Shown here one piece after another: positions 25,601 to 36,770 of a stretch of DNA of 64,000 nucleotides (the first letter of the stretch is position 1; each line of letters opens with the position of its first letter). The stretch spans positions 21,599,032-21,663,031 of the forward strand of contig NC_080071.1 in the NCBI RefSeq assembly GCF_949987535.1, written 5' to 3'. Both the position numbers and the translations under genes were made by a program. The notes under the pieces were generated by a model. It worked only from the letters and a program-made list of their open reading frames with translations. It searched no databases and was not told the origin of the DNA. Origin of the DNA: Balaenoptera acutorostrata (lineage: Eukaryota; Chordata; Mammalia; Artiodactyla; Balaenopteridae).

Positions 25601-25889
25601 AAAAACATATTTTTAATAGTTGCTTTGAGATCTTTGTCTGCTAAGTCTAACATTTGGACCCAGAGTTAGTTACTACTGATTATCTTATTTTCAGGTATGT
25701 GTCACTCTTTCTTTTTTTTTTTTTTTTTGCATGTCTAGTATTTTTGAAAACTACATTTTAGAGAGCATATAGCAACTCTGGATTCTGCTTTATTTTCCAG
25801 AAAGTTTTTGTCTCAGTAATTTGCCTGAACTTAAGTTGCAGAATCTGTCTATGTTGCAGTGTGTATCACTGATGACTCTGCTTAAATTT

Positions 25890-27240
25890 CTTAAAAATTA
25901 ATGTACTTTTTTGGGAGCAGTTTTAAAGAAGAATGAGGGCAAGTACAGAGAGTTCCCACACCCCCCTCACATATCTTCTCTAATTTCCCCTATTAGTAAT
26001 ATCTTGAATTACATGGTATATGTGTTAAAATTGATGAGCCATATTGATACATTATTATTAACTACAGTCATATATTACATTAGGGTTCACTATTTCTGTT
26101 GTTCATTCTATGGGCCTTGACAAATAATGACTTGTATCCACCATTAGAATAGTTTCTATAAAATAGTTTCACTGCCCTAAAAATTCCTGTGCTCCACCAA
26201 TTCATCTCTCCCTTCCCACCCAAAACCCCTAGCAGCTACTGATTTTTTTACTGTCTCCATAATTTCACTTTTTCCAGAATGTCATATAGTTGGAATCATA
26301 CAGTATGTAGACTTTTCAGATTGGTTTCTTTCACTTAGCAATAAGTGTTTAAGTTTCTTCCAAGTCTTCTTCTGGTTTGATAGCTCATTTCCTTTTAATG
26401 TTAAATAATATTCCATTGTATGAATACACCACAGTTTGTTTATCCACTGTCCCACTGAAGGACATCTTGGTTATTTCCAAGTTTTTGGCAATTACGAATA
26501 AGCTGTGATAGATATTTAAGTGCAGGTTTTTGTGCAGATGTAAGTTTTCTACTAATTTGGGTAAATATCAAGGAGTGTTACTGCTGAGGCAAACAGTTAG
26601 AGTATGTTTAGCTTTGTAAGAAACTACTGAATTGTCTTTTCAAGTGACTGTATGATTTTATATTTCCAACAACAATAAATGAGAGTTCCTCTTGCTCCAA
26701 ATCCTTGTCAGCATTTGGTGGTGTCAGTGTTTTGGATTTTGGCCATTCTAAAAGGTGGGTAGTGGTATCTTATTGTTTTAATTTGCAATTCCCTAATGAC
26801 ATATGATGTTAGACATCTTTTTATATGCTTATTTGCCATCTCTATGTCTTCTTTGGTGTGACGTCTGTTCAGATCTTTTGCCCATTTATTTATTTATAAT
26901 TTTTTTTTAAAATTTTTTTTAAAAATTAATTTATTTATTTTTGGCTGTGTTGGGTCTTCGTTTCTGTGCGAGGGCTTTCTCTAGTTGTGGCGAGCGGGGG
27001 CCACTCTTCATTGCTGTGCGTGGGCCTCTCACTGTCGTGGCCTCTCTTGTTGCGGAGCACAGGCTCCAGACACGCAGGCTCAGTAGTTGTGGCTCACGGG
27101 CCCAGTTGCTCCGCGGCATGTGGGATCTTCCCAGACCAGGGTTTGAACCCGTGTCCCCTGCATTGGCAGGCGGATTCTCAACCACTGCGCCACCAGGGAA
27201 GCCCTGCCCATTTATTGATTGGGTTGTTTCCTTATTGTTT
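25890..27240 (-). mobile_element. Old L1 3' end and ORF2 C-terminus, interrupted by a SINE
   Basis: In minus orientation the 3' UTR (ttttgggagcagttttaaag near 25908, gggttcactatttctgttgt near 26082) is followed by the ORF2 end (ttaaataatattccattgta near 26401, 'tttgccatctctatgtcttc' near 26833). The SINE at 26891-27204 splits the copy, and the L1 resumes with 'cccatttattgattgggttg' on its right. Confidence 0.7.
26891..27204 (-). mobile_element. CHR-type SINE, long cetacean form, with exact 12-bp TSD
   Basis: The minus-strand element starts gggcttccctggtggcgcag and includes the 'gacagtgagaggccc' arm and the gacccaacacagcc end. The repeat tgcccatttatt at 26879-26890 and 27205-27216 marks insertion into an old L1. 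Confidence 0.9.
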
Positions 27241-28505
27241 TAAACACTTCTTTGCATGTTGAAGCACATATCAATACTTCATTCCTTTTTGTTGCTGAAT
27301 AATATTCTATTGTATGGATATACCACATTTTATATATCCATTTGCCATGTGATAGAATTTACTTTGTTTCCAACTTTTAGCTATGATGAATAACGCTGCT
27401 ATGAACATTTGTGTGAAATTCTTTTGTGGGCATATGTTTTCATTTCTCATGAGCATATACTTTGTTGTAGAATTGATTGATCTATGTTTAACCTTTTGAG
27501 GAACTGCCAAACTGCTTTTGAAAGTGGTTGCACAATTTTTCAATTCCACCAGCAGTATAGAGGTTTCTCATTTTTCCATATAATCACCAATATTTGTTAT
27601 TTTTAAAAAAGCATTATTCAGGTATAACTGACATAATAAAATTCATATCTGAAGTGTATAATTTGATGTCTTGACATATGATTACACCTGTGAAATCATC
27701 ACCATCATCAAAATAGTGAATATATACGTCACCCCACAAAGTTTCCTCATTCCCTTTGTAATCCTTTCTCTCTCCCTATGCCCCTATCCCTGGCCCCAGA
27801 CAACCACTTATTTATTGTCACTACAGATTTGTTTGTACTTTTTAGAGTTTTATATAAATGAAATCATATGGTGTGTGTGTATATATATATATATTTTTAT
27901 TTTTTTTCTTTTTGCTGGCTTACTTCACTTGGCAAAATTATTCTGGGCTTCATTCATATTGTCATGTGTTTGTTGATAGTTCATCCTTCTATATTGCTGA
28001 GTATTCCACTGTATAGTTATATCACAATTTGATTATCCACAAACCTGTTGGTGGACATTTCAGATGTCTCCAATTTGGAGTTATGACAAATAAAGTTGCT
28101 ATGAACATTCCAGTACAAGAGTTTATGTGGACATATGCTCCTTTCTCTTGAGTACATTCTTAAGAGTGAAATGGCTGAATCATGTGGTAGGTATGTATTT
28201 AACTTTATAAATAACTGTCAAACTGTTTTCCAAAGTGGTTTTACAATTTTACTTTCCTACCAGCAGTGAATGAGTGTTCCAATCGCTCCACAACCATGTC
28301 AAAACTTGGTATGATCGGGCTTGTTAATTTTATCAACTCAAACTGATGAGTAGAATATATTCAACATACAAAGCCCTTATCAGATATTTGATTTGAAAGT
28401 ATTTTTTCCCATTCTGTGGGCTATCTTTTCACCTTCTTGATAGTATCCTTTGAAGTACAAAATTTTTAATATTGACGAAGTCCAATTTATCTATTTTTTC
28501 TTTTG
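27241..28505 (-). mobile_element. Two or more old L1 3' fragments
   Basis: From 27241 to about 27598 the minus strand encodes a broken ORF2 C-terminal piece (frame 27549-27307 with MFIAALFIIAKSWKQ). A new L1 3' UTR starts near 27600 (gcattattcaggtataactg) and runs through the ORF2 end to about 28500. The relative order shows separate insertions. Confidence 0.65.
27871..27897. repeat. (GT)n(AT)n microsatellite
   Basis: A short tract of gtgtgtgt followed by ta repeats within an L1 3' region, likely length-variable. Confidence 0.7.
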
Positions 28506-30611
28506 TTACTAATTTTTAATAAACTGTCAAATCAAAACATTTTTCAAAAGTAGCTGTGACATTTTATGTGTCCACCAGCAGTATTTGAGAATTCTAGTTG
28601 CTGCAAATCCTAACCAATATTTAGTATTAACATCTTTTTAAATTTAACAATATTAATGAATGTGAAGAGTCTCATTTTGATTTTAATTTGCACTTCCCTC
28701 TTGACTAATGATGTAGAGCATATTTTCATATGCTTAGTTACATATTTTTGTGATGTACCTGTGCAAAACTTTTGCCCATTTTGAAAATGGATCATTTGTC
28801 TTCTTATTAATGAGTTGTAAGAGTTCTTTTTATATGCTGGGAGCAAGTTCTTTGAAATATATTTGCAAATATTTCCCCCATAATGCATACTGCCTTTTCA
28901 TTTTCTTAACAGTGTTTTCAAAGAGCAGAAAATTAAAATTTTTGATTTATAAAAATCCATCTATTATATTTTCTCTTACAGTTCATACTGTTTGAGTCCT
29001 TATTAATCATTTCTTACCCCCAAGACAGTAAAGATTTTTCTATGTTTTTTTCTTACAAAATTTATAGTGTTATGTTTCCATTTAAGTCTATGATTTGAGT
29101 TAATTTTTCTTCATGATGTTAAGTAGGATCTAATAATTTTCTCCATATGGATGCCCAGTTGTATCAACATTATTTATTGAAAAGATTCTCCATTCTCTCA
29201 CTGAATTACCTTGGTATCCTTGATAAAAATTAGCTAATTATGTATGCATGGGTTTATTTTAAGATTCAATTCAGTTTCATTGATCCAAATGCCTGTCATT
29301 TCACCAGTAACAAGTGGTCTTGAATAGAGTAACTTTATCTGAAGTATTGAAATCATTTTGGGTAAGCCCTCCTACCTTGTTTATCATTTAAAAAATTGCT
29401 TTGCCTACTGTTGGTTTATTTGCATTTCCATATAAATTTTAGAGTCAGTTTGTTATTTTCTACCGAAGTAGTTGGAGTTTTGATTGACATTGTGTTGGGT
29501 ATACTGATCAATTTGTATAGAAGTAACATCTGAATAATCTTGAATGTTCTAACCCATGAACATGGTATATCTCAGTATTAATTTAGTTGATCTTTATATT
29601 CCCTCATAATTGTTTTCTAATTTTCAGGGTAGAAGTTGTGGATGTCTTTTGTTATATTTAAGTACTATTTGGGGGTGGTGCAATTATAAATGGAATTTAA
29701 AAAATTTCCCAATTGCTTGCTGCTAGTATAAAAAATACAACTGATTTTTAAAATCTTAACTCTGTATCCTATAACATTATTAAATTCCCTCTTTGTTTCA
29801 GTCGTTTTGCAGACTCCTTAGACTCTCTAGGAAAGAATCACATCACCTGAAAAGAGGGACAGGTTTACTTGTTCCATTAAGAAATTTATGTGCATTATTG
29901 CTATTATTATTATTATTATTTTGCCTTACTGCAATGCTTACAGAACTTGGTACAATGTTAAATACAAGTGGCAAAAGTGGACATTCTTCCCATGTTTCTA
30001 AAACTTGGGGTAGAATATTCAGTCTTTCATCACTAAATATGATGTTAATTGAGTTTTCAGTAGAAAATCGTTATAAGATTAGGAAGTTCCCTATTATTCC
30101 CGGTTTGCTGAGTTTTTATCAGGAATGCATGTTGAATTTTGTCAATGCTTTTTCTTCACATTTTGGAACAAACATGTGATTTTTATCCTCTATTTTGTTA
30201 ACACAGTAAATTAACATTGATAATGTTTTGAATGTTGACCCAGTCTTGCATTCCTGGACTATAACCTCTTTTTTCATGGTATATTGCCTTTTTTTTTATA
30301 TTGTTTAATTTAATATGCTAATATTTTACAAAGTATTTTTGTATTTAAGTCCATGAGAGATTTGTGTAATTGTCTTTTTTAAATGTCACTGCAAGGTTTT
30401 TGTATAAAGGCTATGCTCACCTCATAAACAGTGTTGGGCAGTGTTCTCTATTTTCTGAAGAGATTGTGAACATTTGACATTAAATTTCTCAGATTTTCAT
30501 TTTTCTTGTGTCAATTTTTGTAAGCTGTTTTCTAAAGTAATTCATCCATCTTACCTAAGTTGCTGAATTTGATGACATTAAGTTGAAAATATTCTCTCAC
30601 TATCCTATTTT

Positions 30612-31137
30612 TTTCTTTTAAAATTTTTTATGTTATATTGGAGCATAGTTGATTAACAATCTTGTGTTAGTTTCAGGTGTACAGCAAAGTGATTCAGTTA
30701 TACATATACATGAATCTATTCTTTTCCATATTCTTTTCCCATTTAGGTTGTTATATAATATTGAGTAGAGTTCCCTGTGCTATACAGTAGGTCCTTGTTG
30801 GTTATCCATTTTAAATATAGCAGTGTATACATGTCAATCCCAAACTCCCTAACTATGCCTCCCCCCTACCCTTCCCTCTGGTAACAAGTTCGTTCTCTAA
30901 GTCTGTGAGTCTGTTTCTGTTTTGTAAAGAAGTTCATTTGTATCATTTTTTTTTAGGTTCCACATATAAGTGATATCACACGACACTTCTCTTCCTCTTT
31001 CTGACTAACTTCACTCAGTATGACAATTTCTAGGTTGATCCATGTTACTGCAAATGGCATTATTTCATTCTTTTTAATGGCTGAGTGATATTCCAGTGTG
31101 GAGTCCTAACCACTGGACTGCCAGGGAATTCCCTTTA
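30612..31137 (-). mobile_element. Chimeric retrocopy: SINE head fused to L1 3' end
   Basis: Read on the minus strand the unit starts with about 40 bases of CHR SINE head (gggaattccctggcagtcca, to about 31096). It then passes at a shared AGTG-like microhomology into the end of L1 ORF2 and the L1 3' UTR (to about 30612), with a T-rich end at the left. Host L1 sequence on the two sides is not contiguous. I infer template switching during reverse transcription plus a deletion at the target. A SINE broken by a later deletion is the alternative. Confidence 0.5.
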
Positions 31138-31342
31138 GTCTCTTAATATGGAATCTTAGGTCATTGATTTTAGAACTTTCTTATTTTAAGGAATTAAATC
31201 TATGTTGCGTTTGAAGCATTGATTCACCTGCTTCCCCCAAATTTTTATATGTTGTGTTTTCAGTGTCTTTCACTTCAAAATATTTTCTAATTTTCCTTCT
31301 AATTTCTTTTTTGCTCTATGATTTATTTAGAAGTACGTTGTT

Positions 31343-31457
31343 GGGCATTCCCTGGTAGTCCAGTGGTTAGGACTCCGCACTTCCACTGCAGGGGGCACAG
31401 GTTCAATCTCTGGTCAGTGAACTTTATATCCCACATAGCTGCACTGCCAAAAAAAAA
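31343..31457 (+). mobile_element. CHR-type SINE, short form, with 12-bp TSD
   Basis: The head gggcattccctggtagtcca is followed by the B-box region aggttcaatctctggtcagt and an A-tail. The duplication aagtacgttgtt at 31331-31342 recurs as aagtatgttgtt at 31458-31469. Confidence 0.85.
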
Positions 31458-31497
31458 AAGTATGTTGTTAAATTTCAAAGTACGTTGTTAAATTTCA
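31458..31497 (+). repeat. 20-bp tandem duplication at a SINE target site
   Basis: The 20-base unit beginning aagtatgttgtt and ending aaatttca is present twice in tandem (31458-31477 and 31478-31497, one mismatch). The first 12 bases of the unit also form the left target duplication of the adjacent SINE, so three copies of the site exist. Confidence 0.75.
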
Positions 31498-33644
31498 AAA
31501 TACTTTGTATTTTCCTATCTTATTGTTATTGACTTTTATTTTAATTCTCTTGGGTTACAAGAATATATTCTATATAATTTCATTCCTTTTAAATTTGTTG
31601 ATCTGGTTTTTTTTATTAATCATATGATCTATATGTGGGAATGTACCACGTGCACATGAAAAGAATATGTGTTCAGCAGTTTTTTTCGGTGTAGCATTCT
31701 AAATGCTTATATGTAGCATATAAGTTGATAAGTGTTATATCCTCTTCTTGTATTAATCCTTTTATCATTATATAGTGTCTTTCTGTATAGTCTTTACTTT
31801 AAAGTCTATTTTGTCTGATATGAGTATTGCAACTCCTGCTTTCTTGTCATTTCTGTTTGCCAGAAATATCTTTTTCCATACCTTTAGTTTCAAACTATGT
31901 GTGTCCTTTGCTCTAAGGTGGGTCTCTTGTAGGCAGCATACTGTAGGCGCTTGTTTTTTTATCCAGTCTGCCACTCTATGTCTTCTGATTGGAGCATTCA
32001 GTCCATTGACATTTAAGGTAATTATTGATACATATGTATTTACTGCCATTTCAAATCTTGTTTTCCAGTTGATTCTTTGTTTCATCTTTGTTCCCTTCTT
32101 TTTCTTTTTCTTTTTATGGTTTGATGATTTCTTTTTATTTTATGCTTGTGTTCTCTTCGTTTTGGTTTTTGTGAATTTACTGTATATTTTTGATTTGTGG
32201 TTGCCCTGTTTTTCAAGTATGTTAACTCCTTCCTATATCTGCTTGCTTTAGACTGATAATCATGTACGTTTAAACACATTCTAAAAAAAAAAAAGGAAAA
32301 AGAATATGCATTTTCTTACTCTCCTTCCCCGCATTTTATGAGTTTGATGTCCCTGTTTACATCTTCATGTTTATCCTTTTGTTGTTCCTTTTGTTTATCA
32401 TTGCTTTCACAGTTTTTTTTTTTTCTTTTTGATCTGTAGTCTGGTTAATTTAAGTGATTTACTTTCCAACTGTGATTTCCTCCTTCCTATATCTTTTTGC
32501 TTCTTTTCTATTTAGAGATGACCTTTCAATATTACTTTTAGGATAGGTTTAGTATTGCTGTATTCTTTTAATTTAGGCTTGTCTGAGAAATTCTTTATTT
32601 CTCCTCGTATTCTAAATGATAATCTTGCTGGGTAGAGTATTCTAGGTTGCAGATTTTTCTCTTTCAAGACTTTGAATATATTTTGCCCCTCCCTTCTGGC
32701 CTGCAGTGTTTCTGTAGAGAAAACAGCTGATAGCCTTATGGGGGTTATCTTGTAATTAACTCTGTTTTTTTCTTGCTGCCTTTAGAATTCTCTCTTTATC
32801 TTTAACTTTGCCATTTTTATTATACTATGTCTTGGTGTAGGTCTGTTAGGGTTCATCTTGTTTGGGACCCTCTGTGCTTCCTGTATCTGGATATCTGTTT
32901 CCTTCTTTAGGTTTAGGAAGTTTTCAGCCATAATTTCTTCATATACATTTTCAATCCCCTTTTCTCTTTCTTCTCTTTCTGGAATCCCTATTATGCGTAG
33001 ATTGGCCCGCTTTATATTATTCCATATGTCTCTTATATTGCTTTCATTTTTTTTTTTAATTTGGCTTTCTGTCAAATGGAAATTTTCTGTCTGGAAATTG
33101 GGTAATTTCCATTATTCTATCTTCCACGTCACTTATTCTTTCTTCTGCATTATTCGTTCTGCTATTCATTGCCTTGAGCTCAGCTTTAATCTTGGCAAAT
33201 GAATTTTCTAATTGTTCTTGGCTCCTCCTTATAGTTTCTAGTCCCTTTTTACAGTAATCTGCATTTCTGTCAATAGCCTTTCTTAATTCCTTCAGTATTT
33301 TCATTACCTCCTTTTTGAACTCAGTGTCTGTTAGACTGAAGAGGTCTGTTTCATGGTTTATTCCTTCAGGGGAATTTTCTTGTTCTTTTAACTAAGAGTG
33401 GTTCCTCTGCTTCTTCATTTTGCTTATATTTCTCTTACTCTGTGAGTTTAGGAGAAACAAATATCTACTGTAGTCTTGGAGGGCTATTTATATGCGGAGC
33501 ATGTCTGCATAGCTTATGTGGGTTTAATATTTTTTTGGTGTGAGGGCTGTTTTTGGTTTGGATGCTTGCCATCTTTTTCCTCAGCCTGTGCTGGCCATTA
33601 TCTCCTTGATAAGGGGTGTGCAGATGCATGGCCCACACACACGT

Positions 33645-33925
33645 TCCCAGGAAGGTGGGGGCAGCGGTTGGCTCCAGGTCGTGGGTCCCTTGGCGAAGGC
33701 AGCTGGCTGCACATACTTCCAGGAAGGTGGGGGCAGTGGTTGGTGCCGGGTCACAGGACCCTTAGAAGCAGCACGGATCACATGCACCCCAGGGGAGGCA
33801 GGGGCAGTGGTTGGCGCAGGGTTGCTGGACACTTGGTGTTGGTGGGCTGTGCAAGCTCCTGGGAAGGTGGAGGTGGTGACCTGCACCTGTTCACAGGACC
33901 CTCCACAGAGGCAGCAGTCTGCGCT
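33645..33925 (-). repeat. About 70-bp tandem repeats in an L1 5' UTR
   Basis: Four diverged units start near 33645, 33717, 33787 and 33856. Each opens with a ccaggaaggtgggggcag-like block followed by a ggttggtgccgggtcacagg-like block. The period is 69-72 bp. The position inside the 5' UTR recalls the promoter monomers of some L1 lineages. Confidence 0.65.
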
Positions 33926-34599
33926 GCCTCTGGAGTCTGAGATGGCAGTGACGGCTCACGCCTGCCCCCATAGCTCATGTAGACGGTGCCCTGCCACCTG
34001 AGAGCACATGGAGAAAGAAACTTTTATGGCAAATCCACCCTTCTCCTTCTGGGAAGGAGATCTTCCCAGATTCCCTCAGATGTGGTGCACCACACCCTAG
34101 CCCCCTCAGGCTGCCTTCACACAGACAATCCCAGTCCTCTTCCCAGTGTCTGACCTCCGAAGCCTGAACCTCAATATCCAGCCTCCACCAGCCCCAAAGG
34201 ACAAGCATCTCAGGCTGGGGAATGCCAGTTGGCACCGCTAATCTGTGCAGGTCTCTCTCAGCTTTGCCCTCCACAAACCTGTTGCTGTGCTCTCCTCCAA
34301 GGCTCCAAAGCTCCCCCTCTGTCCTGGCTGATCTCCCGGCCAGTGAGGAGACTTCCCCGTGTGTGGAAACTTTCCTCTTTCACAGCTCCCTTCCAGGGGC
34401 ACAGATCCCGTCCCAATTCCTTTTTCGCTCTTTTCTTTCTTTTTTCTTTTGTCCTACCTGGTTACATGGAGATTTTCTTGCCCTTTTGGAGGTCTGAGGT
34501 CTTCTGCCAGCATTCAGTAGCTGTGCTGTGAGAGTCATTCCACATGTAGATGTATTTTTGATGTATCTTGTGGGAAAAAGGTGAGCTCCACGTCCTACT

Positions 34600-34613
34600 C
34601 CTCCGCCATCTTG
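34600..34613 (-). promoter_or_regulatory. YY1 site at an L1 5' terminus
   Basis: The minus strand reads CAAGATGGCGGAG at the very start of the L1 5' UTR, the known position of the YY1 site that sets L1 transcription start in mammals. The element itself is broken. Confidence 0.6.
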
Positions 34614-34627
34614 ATCCATTTCCCCTG

Positions 34628-35825
34628 AAATGTCCTTTTAACATTATGAAATATCCCTCTTTATCTCTGATAATACCTTCTATCTTGAAAGCTATTTTAT
34701 CTGATATTAATATAGTTATTCCTTGCTTTTAATGCTTACTGTTTGCCTGGTATAGTTTTGTCCATTCATTTACTTTCATCATATCTGTGTGTTTTTATAC
34801 CTAAAAGATAATTCTTGTAAGCTGTGTATAGTTTGGTCTTCCTTTTTTATCCACTCTGACAATGTCTGCTTTTTAATTGCAGTGTTTAGACCTTTAATGT
34901 TTAATATAATTACTGTTATCATCAGATTTCATTCAATATTTTATTATTTTTCTTTCTATCTCACTGCTGTTGTTGCTGCTATTTCTTCTTTCTTATCTTT
35001 TAAAAATATAACAAATAATTTTTAATCTTACCTTTTAATACTTCTATCAACTTTTAAGACATATCTCTTTGTATCTTTTTAGTGTTTTATTAAAGAAACA
35101 CAATACATCAGAATTCACCCAGAATACTGTACATTTTCATGCAAAATATAGACACCTCACAAGCATACAGTCCCTTAAACCACCTCCCCCCAACCACACT
35201 CTGAAATAGTTTCATATATTTCCTAGCAGCTTATTGATTTGTTTTATTATATACCTATGGATTACATCTGCATACATTGAAAACCCCAAAGAACAATGTT
35301 ATAATTTTCCTTTAAACATTCACAGGTCTTTTTTAAAGAACTTAAGAGGATAAAAGTAGTCTTTTATTTTTATCCAGGTATTTACCATTTCTGATGCTCT
35401 TCATTTGCTCCTGAAGATCCAACTTTTCTGTTAATATTCTTTTTCCCTTTGAAGAACTTCCACTACCATTTCTTGTAGTACAGGTCTGCTGGAGACAAAT
35501 TTCTCTTTGTTTTCCATTTATAAGACTGTGTTAACTTTGCCATCATTTCTGAAGGATTATTTTCACGGGACACAGAATTTTGGGTTGACCGATTTATTGT
35601 TTCAGTTTTAACATCTCCTGGCCACTATGATTTCTTTTTTTGTTTTTGTTTTCGTTTATGGCCACTGATTTCTGATGAAAAATCTGTTGGCATTTGAATC
35701 ACTGCTCTTTTGTATGTAAAGCATCACTTTCCTCTGCCTGCTTTCAAGATTTTCTCTTTATCTTAGGGTTTCATTTTGTAATGTGTCTAGGCATAGTTTT
35801 CTTAGAATAGCCCTCATGGATCTAA
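34628..35825 (-). mobile_element. Older L1: ORF2 endonuclease start and ORF1 region
   Basis: The minus strand holds an endonuclease-start region (tattttatctgatattaata near 34694, homologous in position to 31801) followed by ORF1-like sequence (gtacaggtctgctggagaca near 35480, aagattttctctttatctta near 35747). Its left edge abuts exactly the 5' terminus of the neighbouring L1 at 34627, so one L1 inserted in or recombined with another here. Confidence 0.6.
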
Positions 35826-36376
35826 ACTGCACTGCAACACACCTCATCCCTTGATTTCCTGTTATATCCAATATATCAGTCCTCTAAACCTAGTCCTCCC
35901 TACTATCTTTACTCATAACCTGTCTGTGTTGGAATGACCAGAGCTGCTCACTTACAGGTTGATGTTTTATAATTCAACTGAGTCATCACAGTTCCTGGAA
36001 AATACTTTAATTCTCCCAAAGGACCATTCCAAATAAAAAAAAAATACATGAAGGAGAGATATGCACTAAGATAGAAAATACTTAGTAGCTACATAAGACA
36101 TCAAAAACTAACCCCTTCTAGAAGATGCTACATTAAATCCTTTTTAAAATGAGTAATATAATATCTTTTAAATAAGTTCAGAGATAAAAGTTCCAATTTT
36201 AAAAAGAAGAGAACAAATCAGATAGGATAGTTAGAACTTATGGGGTGATTTCACCAATTAGACAAAAGAAAAAATTGTCCAGTCTTCCTGAAGTCATCAG
36301 AGGCCTGCTCAACAGGTGAACATGAATGTTTTCTGCTCAGAGATACTCAGGATATTGGTCAAACTAATAGAAACAA
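35826..36376. other. No feature recognised
   Basis: Unique-looking sequence flanking the young L1. The final 14 bases, from 36377, are the target duplication of that insertion. Confidence 0.35.
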
Positions 36377-36390
36377 AGGGTTCACATATT

Positions 36391-36575
36391 TTTTTTTTTT
36401 TAAGATTTTTAGAAATTTCATGTAATGTCTGAAACATTTATATTAACATATTTCCATACATATTTCCATACAAATACAAGATTTTTAGAAATTTCATGTA
36501 ATGTCTGAAACATTTATATTAACATATTTCCATACAAATAACCCAATGAAAGTTTAGTATTAGTTGTTTTGTTTG
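36391..36575 (-). repeat. Apparent 3' transduction with a 76-bp tandem duplication
   Basis: Between the L1's own A-rich 3' end (near 36560-36580) and the terminal poly(A) adjoining the target duplication lie about 160 bases of non-L1-like AT-rich sequence. They contain a tandem duplication with a 76-base period (copies start at 36402 and 36478, both opening aagatttttagaaatttcat). The first copy also has a 13-base internal duplication (tatttccataca). An AATATA poly(A)-signal variant precedes each unit end. The segment moved with the L1 because the target repeat lies outside it. Confidence 0.7.
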
Positions 36576-36770
36576 TTTTTTTATACTGCAGGTTCTTATT
36601 AGGCATCAGTTTTATACACATCAGTGTATACATGTCAATCCCAATCGCCCAATTCAGCACACCACCATCCCCACCTCACCGCAGTTTTCCCCCCTTGGTG
36701 TCCATACGTCCATTCTCTACATCTGTGTCTCAACTTCTGCCCTGCAAACTGGCTCATCTGTACCATTTTT

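Larger units (their letters stand above)
23561..25880 (-). mobile_element. Ancient L1-lineage LINE (ORF1-like part), carrying two SINEs
   Basis: Minus-strand segments such as attactgaaggataatttta, gagtttgttgagcttcttca and caatctctagtttaacgttc match the ORF1 part of old L1/HAL1-type elements. The left end of the element is not sharp. Two CHR SINEs (24676-25011 and 25250-25600) have inserted, each with a readable duplication. Confidence 0.5.
28510..31740 (-). mobile_element. Old L1 ORF2 body, rearranged
   Basis: The minus strand follows the L1 ORF2 order from the C-terminus at the left (28610-28888 frame with HMKICSTSLVKREVQIK) through the reverse transcriptase region (29800-30270) to the endonuclease region near 31640-31740. 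It is interrupted by a SINE-head/L1-end chimera at 30612-31137, with loss of several hundred bases of host L1, and by a SINE at 31343-31457. All frames are broken. Confidence 0.6.
31741..34627 (-). mobile_element. L1 5' portion: 5' UTR, ORF1 and ORF2 endonuclease start
   Basis: The right end, read on the minus strand, is a genuine L1 5' terminus (ggatcaagatggcggaggag near 34617). The 5' UTR (about 33310-34627) contains a tandem repeat array. Then comes a broken ORF1 (frames 33304-33056 and 33075-32782, coiled-coil and NRRTNNAEERISDVE-type sequence). The start of ORF2 follows (32085-31768: [20 protein letters not shown] and the CCLQETH endonuclease motif). Similarity of its frames to the young L1 at 36.4 kb suggests a middle-aged family. 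It is inactive. Confidence 0.8.

Noticed and set aside
33645..33925. CRISPR-like array
   Set aside because: The units are contiguous and diverged, without spacers, in a mammalian L1 5' UTR.
33476..34001. Two overlapping 150-codon plus-strand frames with repeated motifs
   Set aside because: They are the antisense of the tandem repeats in an L1 5' UTR.
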